A stretch of 64,000 bases of DNA from Pseudoalteromonas neustonica. Its GTDB lineage: Bacteria > Pseudomonadota > Gammaproteobacteria > Enterobacterales > Alteromonadaceae. A model generated the notes under the pieces. That model ran no database searches. It saw only the letters and a list, made by a program, of their open reading frames with translations, and had not been told where the DNA came from. Both the position numbers and the translations under genes were made by a program. Of the stretch, positions 17,912 through 25,338 are shown piece after piece. The stretch lies in contig NZ_BDDS01000006.1 in the NCBI RefSeq assembly GCF_001653135.1, forward strand, positions 186,001 through 250,000, written 5' to 3'. Positions within the stretch are counted from its first letter, which is position 1; every line of letters begins with the position of its first letter.

Positions 17912-20900
17912 CTACTTAAACCAGCCTTGCACTCGTTCCATCAATAGGTAATTAACAGGCACTAATAACAAAGTGATAAAGGTTGCAAAAATTATCCCAA
18001 AGCCAAGGCTGACTGCCATTGGGATTAAAAACTGCGCTTGGGTGGCTTTTTCAAACAATAGCGGCATTAAACCTATAAAGGTCGTTAAACTCGTTAACAT
18101 AACAGGACGAAAACGCGATGCACCCGCCATTTTTACAGCTTCCAGTAATTCGCCGCCTTCACTGCGCTTTTTATTAATAAAATCAACTAATACCAGCGAG
18201 TCATTGACCACAACTCCGATCAAAGCCAGCATCCCTAGCAAACTCATAATAGTTAGATCCATGCCCATGATCCAATGCCCTACAACAGCGCCTATCATGC
18301 CAAATGGGATCACACTCATTACTATAAGAGGCTGTAAGTAAGATTTGAATGGAATCGCTAATAATCCATAAATAATAAAGAATACAAACACCAGCGCCCA
18401 TGCAAGCGAGCCAAAGGATTCTCGCTGCTCTTTTGCTTCTCCTTCGAGAGAGTGACTAACACCTGGGTATTGTTGTACTAATTCATCCAGAAACACTTTT
18501 AAGTCAGCTTGAAGCACCGTCATATTAGTGTTGTTTTTTTCGATATCAGCAGTCACGTTCAATGTACGGTAACGGTCGATACGGTTAATCGTCGATGGAC
18601 TTTGCCCCGGAACTAACGTTGCCACATGTGATAACGGTACTGTGCCACCGGTTGGCGTATTAATAAGAATATCTTTTAAATCAGCCACTGAGCGACGCTC
18701 ATCAATGGGTAAGCGCACCATAACTCGTACATCATCACGACCACGCTGAATACGCTGTGCCTGCGCACCAAAAAATGAATTACGCACTTGCTGTGATACA
18801 TCAACACGATTTAAACCCAGCGCTAAGCCCTGCTCTGTTAGCTCAATTTGTAGCTCTTCTTTACCATCGGACATGCTATCAGCAATATCAAACACCGTTG
18901 GGTAAGTCGCTAAACGCGTTTTAACATGCTCGGCCACTTCTTGTAGCGTTGATAGTGAAGTTGCTGTGAGCTGAACATCAATTGGATCAGAACTACGGCC
19001 GATTTCAGCCCTAAAGGTTAAGCTCTCAGCACCTGGGATCACACCAATTAGTTCACGCCATTCGCTGGCAAGCTCTCGCGAGCCAATATCTGAATCGCGC
19101 TTTTCAGCAGGGGTTATTTCAAAACGTACACTGCCTGAGTTAGAAGCTCCGCCACGTCCACCAGTCGTTGCTAAAATATTTAAAATAACGCTTTCGCCAC
19201 TATCTTTATCACGATACTTGTCTTGTAATTGACGAGCCTTATCAGACATATCAATCACGTACTTATTAGTTACTTCAAATGGAGTGCCTGTAGGCAATGT
19301 TAAATTAACGCGTACCGTTTCACTTGGTATGCGTGGGAAAAAGATAAACTTAGTCCAACCACTGGTGATCATGGTTAAAATAATCAAAAAAATCCCAACA
19401 AATAAACTTACCGTGGCAAGTTTATGGCGTAGAGCCAGATTTAATAACGGTTGATAATACTTTAAAATTGCAAGCTCAAACCCGTCAGCAAAACGCTGTT
19501 GGAATTTATCAAATTTAGAGGGCTCGCCTTTTTCGTGGCGCAGTTTTATATATTTTAAATGGGCGGGTAGTACAAATTTAGACTCAATCAGTGAGAATAA
19601 TAATACCGGGATCACCACCACAGGAATTTGAGCAAACAGCGCGCCTCGGCCACCTTCAATAAACGCCAGCGGTAAAAATGCAGCAACGGTGGTTAATACA
19701 CCGAACGTGACTGGGGTTGCTACTTCTTGAGTACCAAGAATGGCGGCCTGCTCTCCTGATTCTGCGGTTTTCAGGTGAGTATAGACATTCTCACCGGTAA
19801 CAATGGCATCATCAACAACGATCCCTAACACCAAGATAAAGCCAAATAAGCTCATAATATTGAGCGTTACACCAAATAATGGCATGGCTAAAAATGCGCC
19901 CATAAATGACACGGGTATGCCAATGAATACCCAAAAAGCGATAGCAGGTCGTAAAAATAGCGTCAATAATGCCAGTACCAAAATACCGCCTTGCAACGCA
20001 TTGGTGGTTAGTGTGGCAATACGGCTTTTAACCAGCTCGGAGTCATCATCCCAGTAACTTAAATCAAACCCTTGTGGTAATTTATTTTGCTGACCTTCGA
20101 TGTATTCTTTTACTTCATCGGCAACCGTAATAGCGCTTTGTGGGCCAATGCGATAGACATCGATAAAAGCCGCTTGCTTACCGTTAAAACGTGTACGTAC
20201 AGGAGTTTCTTCAAAATCATCGCTGATAGTTGCAATGTCACCTAAGCGAATAATTGTGCCATCCTTTTGATTTTTAACAGCAATACGAGCAAACTCATCT
20301 TTACGATATGCCTGCCCTTTAGAGCGAATAAGCACATCGCCCCCTTCTGTTTTTAAATTTCCTGCAGAGATGTCAGTACTTGAATTTGATATCGCCCGTG
20401 AAATATCACTGAGACTCAAACTATATTGGCGCAGTGTATCTTGGCTTACTTCAATGGCCAGCTCATAATCGCGTACGCCACTGAGTTCAACTTGAGTCAC
20501 ACTGGGTAGACGCAGTAATTGATCGCGAACCTGCTCAGCGTATTCTCGCGTTTCTTTTTCACCGTAATCACTGGAAACAGTAACGGCAATAACTTCTCGC
20601 TTACGCTGAGCTAAAGCGACGACTGGTTTTTCAGCGTCAGCAGGAAAAGTATTAATTGCATCAACTCGGCTTTTTATATCAGCCAATAGCTCTCGAGGAT
20701 CGTAGCCACTATCAACTTCAATGCTCACTGAAGCTGAACCTTCAGACGAACGACTTGAGATTTGTTTAATACCCTCTAAGTCTTGTACTGATTCCTCAAT
20801 ACGGATTGTTACCCCTTGTTCAACGTCTTCTGGGGTTGAGCCTCGTAAAGAGACACTAACGCTAATACGGTCCGTTTCAAATGAGGGAAAAACCTCTAAT

Positions 20901-20995
20901 GGTATTTGTGTGGTAAGGCTAAATAAACCTGCAAAAACAATGCTAATGAGCAATAAGTTTGCTGCAACATGGTTTTTAGTAAACCAAGCTATCAT
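17912..20995 (-). CDS. RND-family efflux transporter, inner-membrane pump subunit
   Basis: The 1027-residue length and the two halves, each with a large periplasmic loop, fit HAE1/HME-type RND pumps. TM4 carries the proton-relay pair in GFILVLGIVVDDAIVTGENV (adjacent Asp residues), and TM10 region ALIGVVVNDSLVLVDFIN matches. The N-terminus MIAWFTKNHVAANLLLISI and the GGSNS/GRGG-type sequences place it in the Vme/Mex-like clade lacking long specificity loops of AcrB. It is the last gene of an OMF-MFP-RND operon (outer membrane factor first), and its ATG overlaps the adaptor gene stop by 4 bases. Substrates (drugs, detergents, metabolites) are not predictable. Confidence 0.92.
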   Translation of the reverse strand: MIAWFTKNHVAANLLLISIVFAGLFSLTTQIPLEVFPSFETDRISVSVSLRGSTPEDVEQGVTIRIEESVQDLEGIKQISSRSSEGSASVSIEVDSGYDPRELLADIKSRVDAINTFPADAEKPVVALAQRKREVIAVTVSSDYGEKETREYAEQVRDQLLRLPSVTQVELSGVRDYELAIEVSQDTLRQYSLSLSDISRAISNSSTDISAGNLKTEGGDVLIRSKGQAYRKDEFARIAVKNQKDGTIIRLGDIATISDDFEETPVRTRFNGKQAAFIDVYRIGPQSAITVADEVKEYIEGQQNKLPQGFDLSYWDDDSELVKSRIATLTTNALQGGILVLALLTLFLRPAIAFWVFIGIPVSFMGAFLAMPLFGVTLNIMSLFGFILVLGIVVDDAIVTGENVYTHLKTAESGEQAAILGTQEVATPVTFGVLTTVAAFLPLAFIEGGRGALFAQIPVVVIPVLLFSLIESKFVLPAHLKYIKLRHEKGEPSKFDKFQQRFADGFELAILKYYQPLLNLALRHKLATVSLFVGIFLIILTMITSGWTKFIFFPRIPSETVRVNLTLPTGTPFEVTNKYVIDMSDKARQLQDKYRDKDSGESVILNILATTGGRGGASNSGSVRFEITPAEKRDSDIGSRELASEWRELIGVIPGAESLTFRAEIGRSSDPIDVQLTATSLSTLQEVAEHVKTRLATYPTVFDIADSMSDGKEELQIELTEQGLALGLNRVDVSQQVRNSFFGAQAQRIQRGRDDVRVMVRLPIDERRSVADLKDILINTPTGGTVPLSHVATLVPGQSPSTINRIDRYRTLNVTADIEKNNTNMTVLQADLKVFLDELVQQYPGVSHSLEGEAKEQRESFGSLAWALVFVFFIIYGLLAIPFKSYLQPLIVMSVIPFGMIGAVVGHWIMGMDLTIMSLLGMLALIGVVVNDSLVLVDFINKKRSEGGELLEAVKMAGASRFRPVMLTSLTTFIGLMPLLFEKATQAQFLIPMAVSLGFGIIFATFITLLLVPVNYLLMERVQGWFK

Positions 20996-22293
20996 GCCTT
21001 ATCTCCTTGCAGACGTGCTGCTTTGCGCTTTTGTATAAGTTCTTCTACGGTGATCCCTTGTTTTTTGGCCATCGCTTCTAGCTGCTCACGCGAGGGTCTT
21101 TTACGGGCAGGTTTCTCGCTTTCTTTTTCATCTTCACTAATGACTTTAACGCCAGTGCCTGAGCTAACTTGCCCAAGCGGTGTAAGCACCAACTTATCAC
21201 CACTTTTTAAACCCTCGGCAATAATTGCTTGCGTAGCATTTTGCCACGCTAAACGAATATTTTTACGCTGTAGTACACCTTGCTCAACAATATAAACATA
21301 CGTGCCTTGATAAATGGCACTGTTTGGAATAACTAATACATCAGCAACTAATTTGCCGCTGATTTGCGCTTTAATATATTGACCAATTTTAATAGGGTAT
21401 TGATTTTGAGTCGTTGCTTTATAAGGATCGTTAATTTGCGCAACAACATAAAGTTGCTGTGCATTTTCGTCAATTGCGCCCTCAGTCCTGGCAACTTGTC
21501 CTTGCCATTTTTGTACGCCAACTAAGTTAGAGCTAAATTCAACGACTGAGCCACTAGCGCTGCTCATGCCATCTCTAAATTGCTCTGGTAAATCAATAAA
21601 AGGTAAGTCTTTATTTTTAATTGGTAGACGTATCTCAACACTGTCGATGGCATAGATAGTCGCTAATTGTGTGTTGTTACTCACGACCTGACCAAGATCC
21701 ACATTGCGGCTTAACACACGCCCTGCATAAGGGGCTGTTATTTTAGTGCGCTCTAAATTTAAGTTCGCTTTTTCAAGTTGTGCTTGCGCTGAAAGCACTT
21801 GTGCTTTAGCTGCTGCTAGTTGTGGTTCGCGTAGCACTAAATTACTTGCTTGTTCGCCATTACCTAAACGCTGCCAGTCAACGATAGCTTGACGACTGCG
21901 TGCTTGCTCTTCTTGAAAGCCTTGCTGTGCTGTTAGCAAGTTGGCTTGGGCTGATTTTACTTCTGCTCGGTGATCTCTATCATCAAGTTGTAAAAGTACA
22001 TCGCCTTTTTCAAAAAAACCACCTTCCCTAAATTGTTCGCTACTATCGATGATTTGCCCTGATGCTTGCGCCACTAAAATACTTTGTGTACGCGGTTTTA
22101 CAGTCCCAAAGCTATCGATCATCACTTGATACTGCTGAGGCTGTAACGCTTGCACTGTGACGCTAATTTTAGCTTTAGGTGGTGAACCAAAGCGCTTTGC
22201 CTCTGGTGGATTTGAGCCAATAAACATCACTAACAAGGCCGTAGCTGCGATTATGGCCGCAGGGATAATAATTTTGGTTTTTTTGATATTCAT
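20992..22293 (-). CDS. RND efflux periplasmic adaptor (membrane fusion protein)
   Basis: The 433-residue protein has an N-terminal membrane anchor (IIIPAAIIAATALLVMFIG). Next come a biotinyl-lipoyl-like half (ILVAQASGQIIDSS), an alpha-helical hairpin (about residues 95-180, Ala/Gln/Leu-rich), the second lipoyl half (LERTKITAPYAGRVLSRNVD), beta-barrel and C-terminal domains. The tail (EDEKESEKPARKRPSREQLE, then GITVEELIQKRKAARLQ) is charged and unusual, possibly a coiled extension. It bridges pump and outer-membrane channel. It starts 2 bases after the OMF gene's stop and overlaps the pump gene by 4 bases. Confidence 0.92.
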   Translation of the reverse strand: MNIKKTKIIIPAAIIAATALLVMFIGSNPPEAKRFGSPPKAKISVTVQALQPQQYQVMIDSFGTVKPRTQSILVAQASGQIIDSSEQFREGGFFEKGDVLLQLDDRDHRAEVKSAQANLLTAQQGFQEEQARSRQAIVDWQRLGNGEQASNLVLREPQLAAAKAQVLSAQAQLEKANLNLERTKITAPYAGRVLSRNVDLGQVVSNNTQLATIYAIDSVEIRLPIKNKDLPFIDLPEQFRDGMSSASGSVVEFSSNLVGVQKWQGQVARTEGAIDENAQQLYVVAQINDPYKATTQNQYPIKIGQYIKAQISGKLVADVLVIPNSAIYQGTYVYIVEQGVLQRKNIRLAWQNATQAIIAEGLKSGDKLVLTPLGQVSSGTGVKVISEDEKESEKPARKRPSREQLEAMAKKQGITVEELIQKRKAARLQGDKA

Positions 22294-22295
22294 AA

Positions 22296-23696
22296 TTATT
22301 GCTCAGTTGATTCGTTGGTTGGCTGTGAAAAATCGCCACCAAGGGCAATATGGAGATTAATTCGGTTTATGATTAGTTGATTCTTAATTTCAATCACGGA
22401 GCTTTGCGCGTCAAAAGAACGGTCTTGCGCATCAAGCACTGTGGTATAAGTTACTAAACCATTTTGATATTGTTCAAAAGAAAGTTGCTCAGCTGCAATC
22501 GCATTTTCTTGCGCTTTAAGCGTAGCTAAGTAACGTATTTGCAAAGATTGCTCTTGCGAAATAGCCGTTTCAACCTCGTTAAATGCATCATATAAGCTCG
22601 CTAGGTATACTTGCTCTTGGCGTAACATAGATAAACGCGCCGCTTCTTCATTAGCACTGAGCCTACCTGCATCAAAAAGCGGCATAGAAATACTGCCTAC
22701 TAATGACCATGCTAAACTTGATGGCGAAAACAAATCACTCACCCGCGCAGTGCTATCCCCTAAAGTAGCGCTAAGGTCTAAACTTGGAAAACGCTGTTTA
22801 TGGGCATAGGCTAAACTGGCGTCTGTACTTAATAACTGATACCAGCTAGCCATCAAGCTCGGCTTACGCGTTATCAGCTCTGAAGGTAAACCTAAAGGGA
22901 TAGATTTATTTAATAAAGGTAAATCAGCCTCAACACTTAATGCACCGCTTGGGTAATTCCCTGTTAAGCGCTCTAAGGTGCGAATTGCTTGACTGAGTGT
23001 TGCTTGTTGACCCGCAATACGAGAACGTTCCGTATTGAGTTCGTTACGCGTTAAATAAACATCAAGTGCATCATTTAAACCTTGACGATAACCCGACTCA
23101 ATAATCGCTAGATTTTGCTCAGCGTTTTTTTCTCGTTGTTGATACAACGCCAATAATTTTTGTGCCGCTATAACATTAAACCAACTACTGACAACATCGC
23201 CGACTAAACGCTGCTTAGCTTGTTCAAAACTTGCTTGCTGCGCTAAAAAATCCAGATTTGCCTGACGCTGTGCATCTGAAAGTTTGCCCCATAAATCAAC
23301 TTCATAACTAAGCGTTAAGTTTGCCGAACTCGCATTGTTATAGCTAACAGGGCGATTATCTTTACTTCGACTGGTACGCATAGATAAATCTAAGCTCGGC
23401 CACAAAGCCGCGCCCGATGCAATTAATTGCTGTTGTTTAATTGCAACGTCATACCCTGATTGCAAAATTTGCTGGTTATTTACAAGCGCTTGCTCAACTA
23501 ATGCAAATACGTGCGGATGTTCTAGTTGCTGAAGCCAATTATCTTCAACCTTTAATGCTGAAGCCTTGGCTTGTTGCCATTGCTCAGGGGTATTTGCTAT
23601 ATCCTGCTCTCGCTCAGTAGGGTTAAACTGATTGCTGCATGCACTGAGTAGCAAAACACTAACCGCCACTAAACTCGGCTTAAATTGCCAAATCAT
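22296..23696 (-). CDS. Outer-membrane efflux lipoprotein (TolC/NodT family)
   Basis: The 466-residue protein has a lipoprotein signal with the lipobox LLSAC (C20). Two repeated outer-membrane-factor domains follow (about residues 55-250 and 260-450), rich in Ala/Leu/Gln helices, with the typical YEVDLWGKLSDAQRQA and SISMPLFDAGRLSANEEAAR segments. These trimers form the outer-membrane channel and periplasmic tunnel. It is first in the OMF-MFP-RND operon; the ~290 bp upstream carry its promoter region and no regulator gene. The operon's regulator is not in view. Confidence 0.92.
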   Translation of the reverse strand: MIWQFKPSLVAVSVLLLSACSNQFNPTEREQDIANTPEQWQQAKASALKVEDNWLQQLEHPHVFALVEQALVNNQQILQSGYDVAIKQQQLIASGAALWPSLDLSMRTSRSKDNRPVSYNNASSANLTLSYEVDLWGKLSDAQRQANLDFLAQQASFEQAKQRLVGDVVSSWFNVIAAQKLLALYQQREKNAEQNLAIIESGYRQGLNDALDVYLTRNELNTERSRIAGQQATLSQAIRTLERLTGNYPSGALSVEADLPLLNKSIPLGLPSELITRKPSLMASWYQLLSTDASLAYAHKQRFPSLDLSATLGDSTARVSDLFSPSSLAWSLVGSISMPLFDAGRLSANEEAARLSMLRQEQVYLASLYDAFNEVETAISQEQSLQIRYLATLKAQENAIAAEQLSFEQYQNGLVTYTTVLDAQDRSFDAQSSVIEIKNQLIINRINLHIALGGDFSQPTNESTEQ

Positions 23697-23981
23697 ATAA
23701 AAACCTGAATTACTTCTATTTATGAGTGTAATTCAAGCACTGCCAGTGAGATAGCTCAACTGACTTTACATAACATTACACAAATAAAACAAAGGTCACG
23801 ATAAATCGCAGGTTTTGGGGGTTGAACTGGGGGTAAAAGAAATAGAGTTTATCTAAGGCCCATAAAAAGCCTCTGTTACTTGTAAGCACGGACTTACGAG
23901 GAACTTTCAAAGATTAAAAATTCACACCACTGAGATGTCAAAATTGATGGTATTTTCTTGCCAACCACTCGTTAGCGTATG

Positions 23982-24012
23982 CAAAAAAAAAGCCCTGTAT
24001 AAACAGGGCTTT
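23982..24012 (-). terminator. Final terminator of the tRNA operon
   Basis: AAGCCCTGTTTATACAGGGC forms an 8-bp stem, then a run of nine T on the minus strand. It resembles the terminators at 24158-24185 and 24333-24359, each located after a tRNA or a tRNA-like unit. Confidence 0.85.
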
Positions 24013-24020
24013 AATATAAA

Positions 24021-24185
24021 TGGTACCTCGACCCGGCAAAAAATTGTCTGGAACAATTTTTAACATCCGAAGGATGGCCCGTAGGGCAAAATACAGGGAT
24101 GTATTTTGTAATCGAACGTAGTTCGAGGCCGCTACCGAGCTTACATAAATTTCAGATACAAAAAAGCCCCGCAAATGCAGGGCTT
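24021..24185 (-). repeat. Hairpin-array unit A carrying a tRNA-like 3' end
   Basis: Nearly identical to 24194-24359, with a period of 173-174 bp. On the minus strand each unit begins after a terminator and has five consecutive short hairpins with 3-5-nt loops, then a tRNA-like 3' end (in this copy GGTCGAGGTACCA). The two units differ at about five positions and at the last ~20 bases. The outer closing stem is weaker here than in unit B. Predicted ORFs spanning these hairpins (68-78 codons) are best regarded as spurious. Confidence 0.85.
24158..24185 (-). terminator. Internal terminator between hairpin-array units
   Basis: AGCCCTGCATTTGCGGGGCT forms a GC-rich stem followed by a T-run on the minus strand. 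It ends the transcript coming from unit B and is identical in design to the one at 24333-24359. Confidence 0.8.
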
Positions 24186-24193
24186 AATATAAA

Positions 24194-24359
24194 TGGTGCA
24201 CTGAGGCGGCAAAAAATTGTCTGGAACAATTTTTAACATCCGAAGGATGGCCCGTAGGGCAAAATACAAGGATGTATTTTGTAATCGAACGTAGTTCGAG
24301 GCCGCCACCGAGATTACATAAATTTTAGATACAAAAAAGCCCCGCAAATGCAGGGCTTT
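24194..24359 (-). repeat. Hairpin-array unit B carrying a tRNA-like 3' end
   Basis: Within plus-strand 24212-24299, five perfect stems follow each other: 24212-24234 (9 bp), 24237-24249 (5 bp), 24250-24260 (4 bp), 24260-24281 (9 bp) and 24285-24299 (6 bp). An outer stem GGCGGC (24205-24210) with GCCGCC (24301-24306) can close them all. On the minus strand the unit ends in GCACCA at the position of a tRNA 3' terminus. It lies immediately downstream of the last functional tRNA-Phe. Confidence 0.85.
24333..24359 (-). terminator. Terminator after the last functional tRNA
   Basis: AGCCCTGCATTTGCGGGGCT stem with a TTTTTT run on the minus strand, ~10 bp downstream of the CCA end of the tRNA-Phe at 24368-24443. 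Confidence 0.8.
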
Positions 24360-24367
24360 AATATAAA

Positions 24368-24443
24368 TGGTGCCTCGACGCGGAATCGAACCACGGACAC
24401 GAGGATTTTCAATCCTCTGCTCTACCGACTGAGCTATCGAGGC
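24368..24443 (-). tRNA. tRNA-Phe (GAA), acceptor variant GCCTCGA
   Basis: A 76-nt cloverleaf with genomic CCA. The anticodon loop TTGAAAA reads GAA. Acceptor stem GCCTCGA pairs with TCGAGGC. It is identical to the copy at 24631-24706. Confidence 0.97.
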
Positions 24444-24495
24444 ACATTAACTGTGCAAGTTAATTGTAAAAAATCTACATTTAACCTTTTATAAA

Positions 24496-24571
<76 letters not shown>

Positions 24572-24630
24572 ACACAAAACTGTGTGCTAAGGCACTTTAT
24601 CAATTTTAAAGATTGATAACTTTTAATAAA

Positions 24631-24706
24631 TGGTGCCTCGACGCGGAATCGAACCACGGACACGAGGATTTTCAATCCTCTGCTCTACCGACTGAGCTAT
24701 CGAGGC
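24631..24706 (-). tRNA. tRNA-Phe (GAA), acceptor variant GCCTCGA
   Basis: Second copy; sequence identical to 24368-24443. It is followed by the same spacer and tRNA-Thr, so Phe-Thr forms a duplicated ~263-bp unit. Confidence 0.97.
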
Positions 24707-24758
24707 ACATTAACTGTGCAAGTTAATTGTAAAAAATCTACATTTAACCTTTTATAAA

Positions 24759-24834
<76 letters not shown>

Positions 24835-24905
24835 ACACAAAACTGTGTGCTAAGGCACGCATAATAATGTTTAATCAATTGATTTAAACACTATTACTTA
24901 AATAA

Positions 24906-24981
24906 TGGTGCCCAGACGCGGAATCGAACCACGGACACGAGGATTTTCAATCCTCTGCTCTACCGACTGAGCTATCTGGGC
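24906..24981 (-). tRNA. tRNA-Phe (GAA), acceptor variant GCCCAGA
   Basis: Same body as the other two tRNA-Phe genes, but the acceptor stem is GCCCAGA/TCTGGGC: three base pairs have changed together. It is the first intact tRNA of the operon. Confidence 0.97.
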
Positions 24982-24999
24982 AATTTCAGTTTTAATAGA

Positions 25000-25058
25000 A
25001 AACCATAAAGGATTTTCAATACATTCCCACTTAACTCTACTGACTGAGCTATCTGGGC
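25000..25058 (-). pseudogene. Decayed tRNA-Phe at the head of the operon
   Basis: The minus strand starts GCCCAGATAGCTCAGTCAGT, matching the 5' part of the neighbouring tRNA-Phe. After that, the sequence diverges (about 14 unrelated bases), resumes ATTGAAAATCC from the anticodon arm, and lacks the T-arm and the 3' acceptor strand. It cannot fold as a tRNA. It lies within a few bases of the expected transcription start. Confidence 0.8.
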
Positions 25059-25067
25059 GTGCGGCGT

Positions 25068-25096
25068 ATTAAACTGGTTTTGCCCTTTTAAGTCAA
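25068..25096 (-). promoter_or_regulatory. Promoter of the tRNA operon
   Basis: TTGACT (25091-25096) and TTTAAT (25068-25073) are separated by exactly 17 bp on the minus strand, followed by a GC-rich discriminator (ACGCCGC), as expected for stringently controlled stable-RNA promoters. Confidence 0.75.
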
Positions 25097-25338
25097 CTTT
25101 TTTTTTATTCTTTATAGTTGCTTGCACGGTTTTTCAACAAACTGTTTAATAAATGCAATAAACGCTGCTTTTTAAGACAACCAATTTAGCATTTCACTCA
25201 AGCTCTATAGTAATTTAATCTCTTTATGTATAACAAGACTAAAAACGTAGTGAATTATTCCGAGTAAATGATAGGATTGATTTAAGTACACAAGCAGCTG
25301 TTTAGATTGCGGTTGATAATAGACAAGTTGGATAATAA

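Noticed and set aside
24250..24306. Possible integron attC site or CRISPR-like repeat because of stacked palindromes
   Set aside because: No integrase or cas gene, no spacer pattern, and the period follows tRNA ends.
23938..24347. Minus-strand ORFs of 78 and 68 codons with nearly identical protein sequence (FALRAILRMLKIVPDNF)
   Set aside because: They lie over the hairpin-array repeats; the similarity comes from the DNA repeat and there is no ribosome binding site.
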